Assembly (NCBI RefSeq): GCF_000238775.2
Contig: NZ_AFEJ02000001.1
Location: 1,860,001-1,924,000 of the forward strand
DNA length: 64,000 nucleotides
Origin: Acaryochloris sp. CCMEE 5410
Lineage (GTDB): Bacteria; Cyanobacteriota; Cyanobacteriia; Thermosynechococcales; Thermosynechococcaceae
Reading direction: 5' to 3'
A program made the translations under genes and the position numbers. Positions 8,730 to 17,436 of this stretch are shown in pieces. The number at the start of each line of letters is the position of its first letter. The first letter of the stretch is position 1. The notes below the pieces were generated by a model. It saw only the letters and a program-made list of their open reading frames with translations. It did no database searches and was not told the origin of the DNA.

Positions 8730-9467
8730 TTAATGCGCCTCTTGGATGAGTTGAAAGCCTTGTAAACTCGGGCCTACTTGCTCTGCAAAAATCACGGGCA
8801 CCAAGGAATGGGCAACCTCAATCTCTTGAAGATGGCGAATGGTCCAGGCATTACAATCAGACCAAATCACATAATACTCACGACCTGGGTAAAACTGCCC
8901 CTTAAAATTAGGAACTGGCGGATAGGGCATACTCCGTTCCCCCGCTTGACGCTGGAAGCTTTGCTCTAGCGTTGTGATCAAATCATAAAGTTGTCGGGCA
9001 GAGATTTGTCGGTAATACAATTGCCGTGCATAGTTTTGGGCTTCAAGCAATGTGTCACGGCCTCTCAAGTACATGACGGAATCTGTTGGAATAATCCCAG
9101 CAGCAAGCGTCGTCAGGAACGAGGTATCAGACATCATAAAAAACTGCTTATCTCCCCAACCATACTCAACATACCGAGTGTTTGGTGAGTTGGGTGGCCC
9201 TAGTTTCCAGCCTTGGGGTTGTTCAATGAGAATAGCGGTGTGAAATCCCCAATTAACAACATAAAGGTCGTATTGGGGCTGTTTTAACTGGTTGATATTA
9301 GGGAGTTCAACGTCCGGGATAGGGGGGGTTCGAATGGCCATATATAAAGCAGGCATGCCCCACAAGCCACCATTCAGCAATAAAATAATACCCAAGCAGC
9401 GACGCCGTCGTTTGAGGAAGCCCCGAAACTGTCGAATTTTTGTCCGCCAGAGTGGATGGGTGTGCAT
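8730..9467 (-). CDS. DUF2459 (TIGR02117-like) protein
   Basis: A 245-residue protein with a very basic N-terminus followed by one hydrophobic segment (LGIILLLNGGLWGMPALYMAI, about 24-44), probably a membrane anchor. The rest resembles the DUF2459 family, with WGFHTAILI, VEYGWGDKQFF, YLRG and a conserved SDCNAWTI near the C-terminus. The His, Asp and Cys resemble a papain-like or NlpC-like thiol-hydrolase layout, but activity is not established. Transcribed alone, divergent from the cyclophilin gene. Confidence 0.75.
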   Translation of the reverse strand: MHTHPLWRTKIRQFRGFLKRRRRCLGIILLLNGGLWGMPALYMAIRTPPIPDVELPNINQLKQPQYDLYVVNWGFHTAILIEQPQGWKLGPPNSPNTRYVEYGWGDKQFFMMSDTSFLTTLAAGIIPTDSVMYLRGRDTLLEAQNYARQLYYRQISARQLYDLITTLEQSFQRQAGERSMPYPPVPNFKGQFYPGREYYVIWSDCNAWTIRHLQEIEVAHSLVPVIFAEQVGPSLQGFQLIQEAH

Positions 9468-9568
9468 GAGTAATTAAAAAGGGATTAACGTAAAAATTGA
9501 ATTGCAATCCCCTTGGTCCCAAGATAGGATGCCAAAGTTGCAGACAATATCAAAAAGTTAGGATTACC

Positions 9569-9991
9569 ATGACCAAAGCCATAATGGAAACAGACAAAGG
9601 TACGATTAATCTTGATTTATTTGATCAGGACGCCCCTAACACCGTCAAAAATTTCGTTGACTTAGCCAATAAAGGGTTTTATGACGGCTTATCTTTTCAT
9701 CGTGTCATTCCTAATTTTATGATCCAAGGGGGTTGCCCAAAGGGAACAGGAACGGGTGGCCCTGGTTATACCATTAAGTGTGAAATTAATAACAACAAAC
9801 ACCAAGCTGGTACCCTATCCATGGCCCATGCGGGTCGGGATACAGGCGGTAGCCAGTTCTTTATTTGCCATGCCCCTCAACCTCATTTGGATGGCGTGCA
9901 TACTACTTTCGGGCAAACCCAAGATATGGATGTAGTGAATGCCATTCGCCAAGGGGACAAAATCCTATCGGTAAAAGTCTCTGCTGAATAA
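9569..9991 (+). CDS. Peptidyl-prolyl cis-trans isomerase, cyclophilin type
   Basis: A 140-residue single-domain cyclophilin that isomerises X-Pro bonds. The active-site stretches [13 protein letters not shown] (catalytic Arg), [31 protein letters not shown] are all present. No signal peptide, so cytoplasmic. I chose the ATG at 9569 because the protein then begins [18 protein letters not shown] as in other bacterial members; an upstream in-frame start at 9497 would add 24 residues with no family match. Confidence 0.93.
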   Translation: MTKAIMETDKGTINLDLFDQDAPNTVKNFVDLANKGFYDGLSFHRVIPNFMIQGGCPKGTGTGGPGYTIKCEINNNKHQAGTLSMAHAGRDTGGSQFFICHAPQPHLDGVHTTFGQTQDMDVVNAIRQGDKILSVKVSAE

Positions 9992-10011
9992 GCCGAAAGG
10001 CGTGGATTCTG

Positions 10012-10572
10012 CTAATTGTTAATGACTGCACCTGGTGCAATCTGCTCTAAAGTCAAGTTAGGGCACTCCACGCCCGACGCTTTTTGTAAGGCTTGGTAAC
10101 TTACCTTAATGCCAGCCTTCTTCATTTTTGAATAGTTACTAATCAACAGCAAACATGTTTCCAGTTTGATGCGAGTTAACTGGGAACGGGCATGCCGTTT
10201 ACAAGCTTCCATACCTGCTGATTGAGTATAAGTAAAAGAGCCGCCAATTGAGCCATCATCAAAAGGGCCAATCCCAGTCCCAAAGACTGACACTGCTAAA
10301 CCACTTGTCGTACAGTCACTTAGACTCTTGCCAACAATTGCTTTACCAAGGGGGCGCTGTCTCGGTCGTGAATTGGTCAAGACACCCCCTTGAATCAGCT
10401 CTAGCTCTGGACTAGCATCTGTCGCAGCTGTATTGCCAGCATCAATCGAATTTGTTGTTTGCGCGATGCTTTGCAGCGGGATGACCACCATCTGTGCAGC
10501 GATCAGAAGCATCACTATTCCCTGCCTCGGACCAGAGGCCATTCGTCTTAAAAGTGATGCTGGAACTTGCAC
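10012..10572 (-). CDS. Secreted protein of duplicated cassette, type B' (short)
   Basis: About 186 residues from a GTG at 10572, or 176 from the ATG at 10542. An N-terminal hydrophobic stretch ending in QSIAQ is a signal peptide. The mature part is clearly homologous to the B gene at 11257-11979: PLGKAIVGKSLSDC, FGTGIGPFDDGSIGGSFTYT, CLLLISNYSKM and AGIKVSYQAL align nearly residue for residue, with conserved Cys. It lacks B's Gln-rich tail. It lies 19 bases after the A' gene and is probably co-transcribed. No known family; periplasmic or extracellular. Confidence 0.7.
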   Translation of the reverse strand: MQVPASLLRRMASGPRQGIVMLLIAAQMVVIPLQSIAQTTNSIDAGNTAATDASPELELIQGGVLTNSRPRQRPLGKAIVGKSLSDCTTSGLAVSVFGTGIGPFDDGSIGGSFTYTQSAGMEACKRHARSQLTRIKLETCLLLISNYSKMKKAGIKVSYQALQKASGVECPNLTLEQIAPGAVINN

Positions 10573-10591
10573 TGATTTGAAAAAAATAAGG

Positions 10592-10981
10592 TTAAAAGCT
10601 GTAGCCTGTCGTGGAGTTATTGATAATTAAGACTTCGTTAAAGTCATATTCTTCACGAAATTCAACTTCTACTTCTCGCGTTATGTCAATATTCTCTACG
10701 GCAATACTTGTTGCAGTGCTGCCATAGTTATAAGTCGTTTGTGTCGTCCTCCCCCCTTCCGTATTCGAGGTTTGGGAAGAGCCGCTCTGGCTATCAGTGG
10801 TTAGAGAGACAGAATTCTGATGAGATTGGACGGAGTCATGAATATTGCGTTCAATAACGGTATGTCCAGTTGGTGACACCACAAACGTTGTCACAGTGGT
10901 TGCTGTAGCATTCTGGGCCACAGATGGCTTCGCCACAACTCCAGCGAAAACCAGCAATCCAGTGGTCAATAAGTACTTCAC
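10592..10981 (-). CDS. Secreted Ser/Thr-rich protein, type A'
   Basis: A 129-residue protein with a signal peptide (MKYLLTTGLLVFAGVVAKPSVAQ) and a Ser/Thr/Asn-rich mature part likely to be beta-strand rich. It ends in TGYSF. The A gene at 12045-12440 has the same length, the same layout and ends in SGFSF, and both share a GGRT/DGRT segment and an E-YDF segment, so they look like diverged paralogues. A C-terminal Phe is common in outer-membrane beta-barrel signals, but this protein is short for a barrel. Upstream of B' in a probable operon. Function unknown. Confidence 0.65.
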   Translation of the reverse strand: MKYLLTTGLLVFAGVVAKPSVAQNATATTVTTFVVSPTGHTVIERNIHDSVQSHQNSVSLTTDSQSGSSQTSNTEGGRTTQTTYNYGSTATSIAVENIDITREVEVEFREEYDFNEVLIINNSTTGYSF

Positions 10982-11107
10982 GATTTCAAAATTATCAATT
11001 CGTCCAACAAAATCTCTCTAAGTCACACAGATAATTGCTTAGATAGTTCTGAAACATCAGCTCAAACTCCATAACAACAAAACATAAAATTTGTTGTTTA
11101 TATTCCT

Positions 11108-11159
11108 TTTTTGACATGACGCCAAACAGTCAATTTTTGACATGACGCCAAACAGTCAA
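11108..11159. repeat. Two tandem copies of a 26-base repeat
   Basis: Two identical 26-base units (11108-11133 and 11134-11159), each beginning TTTTTGACATGACGCC and ending AACAGTCAA. Each carries TTGAC and GTCAA as outer inverted arms. They lie between the B gene and the A' gene, about 130-180 bases before the A' start. They could be a regulator-binding site or simple slippage. Confidence 0.8.
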
Positions 11160-11256
11160 TGGGCTCACATTTTTACATACAAAATTCAGCAACAATCGCT
11201 AGCTTGTTACATCATCAATGAGAGTATTGATAATTGCAAAATCACCGCTGCTATCT

Positions 11257-11979
11257 TTAATATGCAGGTGCTGGTTGCGAGGAAGCCACTGGAGTTGATG
11301 GAATTGAGTGATGAGGTTTTTGTTGATGTTGAGGTATATTTCGCTGCTGAACCTGATGGCGATTCGGCGTAATCTGTTGCTGCTGGCGCTGTAACTGGTT
11401 CTGTTGACTCACAACAGGTTGGGATTGGTTTTGATGCGGAGGAACAGCATTACGACCTAGGGGACCATTTGCTGGAGCCACTGCACTTTGAACAACTACA
11501 GGTGGACAATCAACACCACCAATAGCTTTTAATGCTTGGTAACTGACTTTGACGCCAGCTTTGACCATCTTGGAATAATTGCTAATGAGCAACAAGCAGT
11601 TTTCCAGTTTTGATTTGGAAAGTTGAGTTTGAGCATATTCGTTACAGGTTGCCATCCCAAAAGAATGGGTATAGGTAAACGAACCGCCCAGCGTACCTGT
11701 GTCAAAAGGCCCAATCCCGTTTCCAAAGGCAGAAACAGCAATGCCATTACTCGTGCAATCTGCGACCCCTCGACCGACAATGCTGCGTCCTAATGGATGG
11801 GTATTGACTTGAGTATTGACTAATGAACCTTGCTGGTTCAAATCTACCGCCGGATTAGCTGTTGAAGTTGCATTATTAGGTGCATCGATATTGTTTGTGG
11901 TGGTTTGGGCAAGCGCAGAATGGGAAGAAATTGCGCACAAACTCACAACTGATGCACAAAGAATTAGACGAGTGTGCAT
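11257..11979 (-). CDS. Secreted protein of duplicated cassette, type B (with Gln-rich tail)
   Basis: A 240-residue protein with a signal peptide (LILCASVVSLCAISSHSALAQ). Residues about 25-160 match the B' gene at 10012-10572 closely, including PLGRSIVGRGVADC, FGNGIGPFDTGTLGGSFTYT and CLLLISNYSKM, with the same Cys spacing. The last 75 residues are Gln/Pro/His-rich low complexity (QLQRQQQQI and HQQKPHHS) and look disordered. It follows the A gene on the same strand with a 65-base gap. Not a family I recognise. Confidence 0.7.
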   Translation of the reverse strand: MHTRLILCASVVSLCAISSHSALAQTTTNNIDAPNNATSTANPAVDLNQQGSLVNTQVNTHPLGRSIVGRGVADCTSNGIAVSAFGNGIGPFDTGTLGGSFTYTHSFGMATCNEYAQTQLSKSKLENCLLLISNYSKMVKAGVKVSYQALKAIGGVDCPPVVVQSAVAPANGPLGRNAVPPHQNQSQPVVSQQNQLQRQQQQITPNRHQVQQRNIPQHQQKPHHSIPSTPVASSQPAPAY

Positions 11980-12044
11980 GAGTGTTTTCTCCTGAATAAT
12001 AGAGGGGCAACGATGTGTTGCCCCAAGAAACTAACTAAATTCAG

Positions 12045-12440
12045 TTAGAACGAGAAACCACTGGTGACTCTGTGATCCTTATCGAAGCCAGAGAAATCAT
12101 AGCTTTCTGTAGTACTCACATTAACTGTTCTGGACAACCGGCCATCTTCTCGGGCAGAACTTTCTGTGACAATATCAAAGGATTCTGTTTCGTGGAACGT
12201 GCGCCCATCCTTGGCTTCAGTGACAGTTGTGGATCCCCACTCAGTCTTAACAGCGGAAGAATCAGCCCAAGTATTGGCATTATAAGTCTCATGGACATTC
12301 ACATTCGTTGTGGAATGGCCGTTAAAAGTACTTTTGAGTCTATAGCTATTTTCAACATAGGACTCACCTGCGGCAGCAGGTAATGCAGCAGCGCCAAGGG
12401 AGATTAGGACCGCAAGGGGTGCGATTTTTTGGAATTTCAT
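12045..12440 (-). CDS. Secreted Ser/Thr-rich protein, type A
   Basis: A 131-residue protein with a signal peptide (APLAVLISLGAAALPAAAG). The mature part is Ser/Thr/Asn/Glu-rich with alternating polar and hydrophobic residues, suggesting beta structure, and ends in TSGFSF. It resembles A' in length, order of motifs and terminal aromatic-Ser-Phe. It is the first gene of the A-B-A'-B' array, so the promoter for at least A and B should lie in the 750-base region upstream. Function unknown. Confidence 0.65.
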   Translation of the reverse strand: MKFQKIAPLAVLISLGAAALPAAAGESYVENSYRLKSTFNGHSTTNVNVHETYNANTWADSSAVKTEWGSTTVTEAKDGRTFHETESFDIVTESSAREDGRLSRTVNVSTTESYDFSGFDKDHRVTSGFSF

Positions 12441-13191
12441 GAGTAGTTACCGCTGAAAGTGTTTAGTAGCAATGGGCTTTGGTGATGAAAGCTCGCCCAA
12501 GAGATAAGTCCAAACAAACAGATTTTGCAATAGAGTTAGCATTAAAATCAACAAAAACTGCACTGAAATTTATCCAATGCCTTAAAGCACCAACTGTTCA
12601 CTAAGAACATCCCCCTGTCGGTGCTTTTCTCACGTTTTTTGCTGTTAGATTAACTTGCCTAAACCACTGAGATTCGGCAGCTTGAATTTAATAACTAACG
12701 TTACAACACAACATGTCGTTCGTCTTTTGCGTTTCAAATTATCCCGTGGAACAAAACAGCTGAGTCACACATCTAATGAAGTACAACTTCAAACATCTGA
12801 TTTGCTCTGAACAATAAATAATTTAATTCACAAGGAAACTGTAGTCTGGATTTTTTTACCCCTAGTAGTTTTTCACAAATTATTCACTCACCTAGAGAAA
12901 AAGTTAAGAGTTTTCATTTTTAAATAGAGAATATGAGAAAATAGTATTTCATTTTTTTATGTCCTAGCAGGCAAAAATAAAACTTCTTTATAAAGAAAGT
13001 TGAAGTTTGCAGCAGTTTTGATTAAAAATTTACTTCTTCTTCTTCTCAACGTTCTATCTTTACACTCTATTGGACCAAGAAGGGTGACTAGCGAAAGACA
13101 GACGTCACCGTTTTACTGCCTTTAGGCAGAAGCAATGGTTTGAAATAAGCCATTCCCCTTGTGTCACAAGAAGCTGAAAACCATCATTCAA
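12441..13191. other. Gene-free AT-rich region with two small hairpins
   Basis: About 750 bases without a convincing gene. The part next to the A gene (12441-13000) is AT-rich and probably holds the promoter of the secreted-protein array. At 13083-13109 a 6-base stem (GGTGAC/GTCACC) is followed by GTTTT, and at 13116-13129 CTGCC/GGCAG form a second stem. These could be part of the 3' end of the aldo/keto reductase transcript or of a small RNA; neither can be shown from the sequence. Confidence 0.4.
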
Positions 13192-14373
13192 TTAGCTTTG
13201 AGATAATCTTTGTATAGACTGCCCACCTAAATGTGAGTGAGTTTGTGACAGGAGGGCAGGTATCTTGTCAGCATGAGGGCTCGTCCGTAAGCACTCACTC
13301 AAATCAAAATCAGACAGATGGGTGGCTTTTTGGCCGGGAAACCAGTGACTGGCTTGTCCTAAAAGGTTGTAGCGCATCTTGGCATATTCCTGCATGTCAA
13401 AGGCTAGGGCTAAATTTCGTAACCACAGAATGGTAGGGATATTGATATTGCCGGGAGTTTGTTCATGGGTTGGCAGGCCTTGATGCCAAGTGTTGACCCA
13501 GTCTTCGCCTAGGGTTGAGATCGCTGCTGTTTGCAGTCGCTCCAGAATGGGTGGAAGCAACGTTTCTGCTTGATCGATTAACTCCAATGTGTTCAGGTGC
13601 TCATCAAAATCACTGGGTCGAGCTGCCCCTAAGCTGAGGGTATGGACTTGGGGATGACTTAAGCAGAATAAATCGTTGAAAACCATGGGGCTGAGGGGTT
13701 GGCACAGTTCCACTAACTTTGGAGAAGGTTTATACAACATGCCCCCCTTATCCGAAGGACTGATAATAAATACCCCGACATCATGGTGGGTTGCAGCTTC
13801 AATCGCAGGCCAATTGAACTGGTTGATGTAATACCAATGCAAATTGACGTAATCGAACTGATCCGTCTGAATGGTTTCCACAATTAAATCAGTTGGGCCA
13901 TGGGTGGAGAAACCCACAAACTTTACTTTGCCTTGATCCTGCAGTTGGCGAGCAATATCGAGACATCCACCTGGGCGAAGGGTAAATTCCAGTAGGTCGG
14001 GGGTATTAATGCCATGAATCCCTAGTAAATCGACATAATCGAGGTTGAGGTTGTGCAGCGACTGCTCAAACGTCTTGCGAAATTCCTTGGCATTTTCTTT
14101 GGGAGCGACCTTGGTTTGAATGATTAATTGATGGCGAGGAAACGTCGGTAAAATTCGGCCTAGCTGAAGTTCTGAAGTACCGTAGCCTCTGGCTGTTTCA
14201 ATATGGTTAATCCCTAGCTCAATCGATCGACGAATCGTGGCGTCCAGATTGTCTTGGTTTGCCTTAGGAACTTTCCAGCCAGGTTCATCCTTCCAAGAAT
14301 GCTGATATCGCATGCCGCCGCATGAAAAGACGGGTATTTGCAGTTCTGTCCTACCAAATCGACGATACTGCAT
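13192..14373 (-). CDS. Aldo/keto reductase
   Basis: A 393-residue NAD(P)H-dependent oxidoreductase of the aldo/keto reductase fold. MQYRRFGRTELQIPVFSCGGMR is the usual family start, followed by IETARGYGTSELQLGRIL (catalytic Asp/Tyr region), IIQTKVAP (Lys), and LDYVDLLGIHGIN (His). The ATG at 14373 is chosen because GGAGG lies about 11 bases upstream; a longer frame from 14484 would run into the preceding gene. The C-terminal 90 residues are an extra helical region seen in the larger subgroup. Substrate unknown. Confidence 0.88.
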   Translation of the reverse strand: MQYRRFGRTELQIPVFSCGGMRYQHSWKDEPGWKVPKANQDNLDATIRRSIELGINHIETARGYGTSELQLGRILPTFPRHQLIIQTKVAPKENAKEFRKTFEQSLHNLNLDYVDLLGIHGINTPDLLEFTLRPGGCLDIARQLQDQGKVKFVGFSTHGPTDLIVETIQTDQFDYVNLHWYYINQFNWPAIEAATHHDVGVFIISPSDKGGMLYKPSPKLVELCQPLSPMVFNDLFCLSHPQVHTLSLGAARPSDFDEHLNTLELIDQAETLLPPILERLQTAAISTLGEDWVNTWHQGLPTHEQTPGNINIPTILWLRNLALAFDMQEYAKMRYNLLGQASHWFPGQKATHLSDFDLSECLRTSPHADKIPALLSQTHSHLGGQSIQRLSQS

Positions 14374-14416
14374 AGATACCTGGCCTCCGTTGACTAAATC
14401 TTGATGGGTGCGAGCT

Positions 14417-14851
14417 TTATTGTGAATGGGTGGGGGGTAATGGGGGTGCTGTGCGGACTTGTAACCAGCCGACATAGGCTCCAAAAATCAGTGCGGTCAA
14501 AGATTCCAAGAGAATTAGACTATTCATTTTCCAGGTTAGATCCCAGATGGGAGCATAGACGTAGTGCCCTAGGGTTAACTGTCCCATGGCAACATAGAGA
14601 TATAGCAGCCCAAATGCGAGGGATCGACGCTTTCGCTTCCAGCAGATATAGCCTGCTATACCGATGGGGGTCATCACAAACCAGAGAATATCGACTAGGG
14701 AAGGATTAAACCAAGTCGGTTCAGGGTATTGTTCAAAGAACAGAACATTATCGACATAGTGCAACACCGAAGTCACAATGCAGACAATGAGCAAGGCTAG
14801 TAATCCGCGAGTAGGGTGCTCAACAGATTGATGTTCGTTCATAAGGTTCAA
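14417..14851 (-). CDS. Small four-helix membrane protein
   Basis: A 144-residue protein with four predicted membrane segments, at about residues 17-38 (LLALLIVCIVTSVLHYV), 52-70 (VDILWFVMTPIGIAGYI), 76-95 and 108-128. There are no charged catalytic motifs. It sits between the PlsY-like fusion gene and the aldo/keto reductase on the same strand, with gaps of 53 and 43 bases, so these may be one operon. Not a family I can name. Confidence 0.6.
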   Translation of the reverse strand: MNLMNEHQSVEHPTRGLLALLIVCIVTSVLHYVDNVLFFEQYPEPTWFNPSLVDILWFVMTPIGIAGYICWKRKRRSLAFGLLYLYVAMGQLTLGHYVYAPIWDLTWKMNSLILLESLTALIFGAYVGWLQVRTAPPLPPTHSQ

Positions 14852-14904
14852 TAGGGCGCTTACGACGCGGGCCAGGATTTATACCTTTTGTATTGTAGGC
14901 AAGA

Positions 14905-16188
14905 TTATTCTTGGATGGCGTTCACGGCTAATATCCAAAGGGTGGCTCCATCATCACTCCACTCAATTTGTTGGGGAATGCCTTGATAGTAGGTCTCCAA
15001 GGCTCGGGCCATGGCAGTGATTTTTTGCACTAACTCTGGGGGAAGCGACCGAGTTGATTGCAGGTCCTGGGAATGAGCTTCTTCTACATCAGAAACTCGA
15101 ATCTGTTGCGTTTGAGGATGCATCAGGGCTTCAGACGGCGTTGGACCTGGACCCCCGATAATGACCACGGTGGCAGGATCGCTGTTAGGGAGGTCTTGGC
15201 TTCTGACTAAGCCACTATATTGACCCTTGACTTGGACTTGAACCATCACTGCAACCCCCTGATCTTGAGAATGGGAAGATGAAGGAGTGGCACTATAGGC
15301 TGAGCGACAAGCCCGAATGACTTGGGCTAAGGCTCGACGAGAGGTGATTTGAAAAACGGGCTCGGGGGGAGGGCCAACTGGATTAGCCCCAATGGCACTA
15401 GACCGAATCATGAGGGGTTGGCTCGCACTGGGGTTAAGGAGCTGAATCAGGGGAGCTGCATCATCACCTGGGGGGAGCACCCAACCTGGGGGGATATTAT
15501 AGCCATCGGCTTTGAGCTGGCTGAGGACCACTGCTAATGGCCCAACTTGGTCAACTTTGAGGGAATGGTCTAGGGTACGGATGTTGCGATCGCGTTGAAA
15601 GAAACCAAATAAATGGGCGTCATTGGCCTGGTCTAGGGTCATTAACTCACCCGAACTTTCCCCCATGGAAGCCGGTGACTGGGGCACTTGCTCATCGACC
15701 CAAGCGATTACAAAACTCAGACCCATGGCCGCCATAACCTGCGAACTTTGTTGGGTGTATAGGCCGACCAGTAGAGGAAATAGGATCAATAGTCCCAATC
15801 GTCCAAGGCGCCGTTCTCGCAGCAGGGTAATACTGATACCTCCGATGAGCAGCAGCAGAAATGCAATCTGCCAGCTATACACCATGCCCCCAGCAACGAT
15901 ACCGAGTAATTGTTTCGATTTCCGGAGCCAAAACTGTCCAAATACTAGGGCAATCAGGGCGATGATCCACCAGGTCGGATCGCGAGGAAAGTAATATCGA
16001 GCTAAGCAAACACTGGCAATCCCTTTACTGGCTTCTATGCCCATCTCCAAGAAAGTTACTCCATAGCGCCAGGATGATCTTGGACGCGCAGGCAGGCGTT
16101 GAATTAACCATTCTGATGCTGGTATGCCCCCCAACAAGGGACAAAGAACAAAAATGAGTAAGCATCCCCAAACTTGGATGAGTGTCAT
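14905..16188 (-). CDS. PlsY-like membrane domain fused to PEP/pyruvate-binding-like domain
   Basis: A 427-residue fusion. Residues 1-170 are hydrophobic with several membrane spans and resemble glycerol-3-phosphate acyltransferase PlsY (GGIPASEWLIQ near the start, GIEASKGIASVCLA). Residues about 195-427 resemble the ATP-grasp N-terminal part of PEP synthase or pyruvate phosphate dikinase: VGPLAVVLSQLKADGYNIPPGWVL, PLMIRSSAIGANP and the final QQIEWSDDGATLWILAVN (a Q-IEW motif). The swivelling His domain and PEP-binding barrel are absent. Several PlsY signature residues are not obvious, so acyltransferase activity is uncertain. It follows pdxH by 13 bases. Confidence 0.7.
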   Translation of the reverse strand: MTLIQVWGCLLIFVLCPLLGGIPASEWLIQRLPARPRSSWRYGVTFLEMGIEASKGIASVCLARYYFPRDPTWWIIALIALVFGQFWLRKSKQLLGIVAGGMVYSWQIAFLLLLIGGISITLLRERRLGRLGLLILFPLLVGLYTQQSSQVMAAMGLSFVIAWVDEQVPQSPASMGESSGELMTLDQANDAHLFGFFQRDRNIRTLDHSLKVDQVGPLAVVLSQLKADGYNIPPGWVLPPGDDAAPLIQLLNPSASQPLMIRSSAIGANPVGPPPEPVFQITSRRALAQVIRACRSAYSATPSSSHSQDQGVAVMVQVQVKGQYSGLVRSQDLPNSDPATVVIIGGPGPTPSEALMHPQTQQIRVSDVEEAHSQDLQSTRSLPPELVQKITAMARALETYYQGIPQQIEWSDDGATLWILAVNAIQE

Positions 16189-16201
16189 TGGCTATGCAGC
16201 T

Positions 16202-16861
16202 TTAGGGAGATAGTCGCTCAAGAATCCATTCCTGATCCGAATATCGATAACAGAGACGGTCATGAAGACGACTGGTGCGTCCTTGCCAAAATTCGATCAG
16301 ATGAGGGGTGACCCGGTAGCCTCCCCAATGGGGAGGACGGGGAATCGGTTGATTCTGATATTCCTGTTCTAACGCTTGCAGGCGCTGATCTAGAATATTG
16401 CGATCGCTAATCACTTGGCTTTGGTCTGAGGCCCATGCCCCCAGTTGACTGCCCCGAGGCCGACTCTCAAAATAAGCTTCCGTTTCTGAGTCACTGACTT
16501 TCACCACTTTCCCTTCAATTCGGACCTGACGTTCCAATTCTGCCCACCAAAAGACTAAAGCAGCCCAAGGTCTTTGGGCTAAATCTTGCCCTTTCCGACT
16601 GAGATAATTGGTATAAAAAACGAATCCCTGTTGATCAACTCCTTTTAGTAACACCATGCGGGCAGAGGGCTGGCTGTCTGCCGAGATGGTCGCTAAGGTC
16701 ATGGCATTCGGTTCGGGTAATTCTGCTTGGACGGCTTGCTCAAACCAAGACTGAAATTGAAGGATGGGATTGGCATTGACCTCTGTTTCTAGAAGGGCCT
16801 GCTGTCGATAGTCACGGCGCAGATCTGAAATGGAGGTTTGTGTTGGATCAATTAAAGACAT
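16202..16861 (-). CDS. pdxH: Pyridoxamine 5'-phosphate oxidase
   Basis: A 219-residue FMN enzyme of normal family length that oxidises pyridoxine or pyridoxamine 5'-phosphate to pyridoxal 5'-phosphate, the last step of vitamin B6 synthesis and salvage. Motifs include ARMVLLKGVDQQGFVFYTNY (FMN binding), SRKGQDL, FWWAELERQVRIEG, SRPRGSQLGAWAS and the C-terminal signature EFWQGRTSRLHDR. Cytoplasmic. It heads a run of same-strand genes reaching the aldo/keto reductase. Confidence 0.95.
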   Translation of the reverse strand: MSLIDPTQTSISDLRRDYRQQALLETEVNANPILQFQSWFEQAVQAELPEPNAMTLATISADSQPSARMVLLKGVDQQGFVFYTNYLSRKGQDLAQRPWAALVFWWAELERQVRIEGKVVKVSDSETEAYFESRPRGSQLGAWASDQSQVISDRNILDQRLQALEQEYQNQPIPRPPHWGGYRVTPHLIEFWQGRTSRLHDRLCYRYSDQEWILERLSP

Positions 16862-17073
16862 CAGGGCCTGCTTACTCGAATACTCATAATTTCTTAGGTA
16901 TAACTAAACCTGGATGGACTGGGTTGACTGCTGATGGACAGATGCTCTTCAATTATCGGACATCCCCATCAGCATTGATTCTAAATTCGCCCAACCTCTA
17001 CATTAGGGGTAAGAGTGCTCAATCATTTTTCAAGTCGCCGATAAAGGAGAAATCATTGTTATCTTGGCCATAG

Positions 17074-17415
17074 ATGATGCCAAGCCAACGAGAGGGTGAA
17101 ATATTGGCTAATCTATCAGCGATTACCCAAAGACTTTCCAGGGGCACTTCCGCTTGGACCAGCGAATGGGTCGGTAACTTTAATGGCAATCAGGTGGAAA
17201 TTCGGGTGATGCGAGGTGCGATCGCAAATTGGCACACCCATACAGATACAGATGAAATGTTTGTCGTACTCTCTAGCTCTGTTTCGATTGACACTGAGAA
17301 TGGCAGTTTTAACCTGGTCCAAAATGATTGTTTGGTGGTTAAAGCTGGCACACAACACCGCGCCAGAGCAGAGTCAATGGCGACACTGATGACCTTGATT
17401 CGTCCAACCCCTTAA
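17074..17415 (+). CDS. Cupin domain protein
   Basis: A 113-residue single-domain cupin. Metal-binding motif 1 is visible as WHTHTDTDEMFVVLSSS and motif 2 as VVKAGTQHRARA. The start may be the ATG at 17074 or the next one at 17077. The function of such small cupins cannot be read from sequence. It stands just before a broken acetyltransferase gene on the same strand. Confidence 0.8.
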   Translation: MMPSQREGEILANLSAITQRLSRGTSAWTSEWVGNFNGNQVEIRVMRGAIANWHTHTDTDEMFVVLSSSVSIDTENGSFNLVQNDCLVVKAGTQHRARAESMATLMTLIRPTP

Positions 17416-17436
17416 ATTTTTAATCCCATCTTGGTC

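Noticed and set aside
16840-17073. 77-residue plus-strand frame before the cupin gene
   Set aside because: It starts inside pdxH on the other strand, has no recognisable domain and ends directly before the cupin start.
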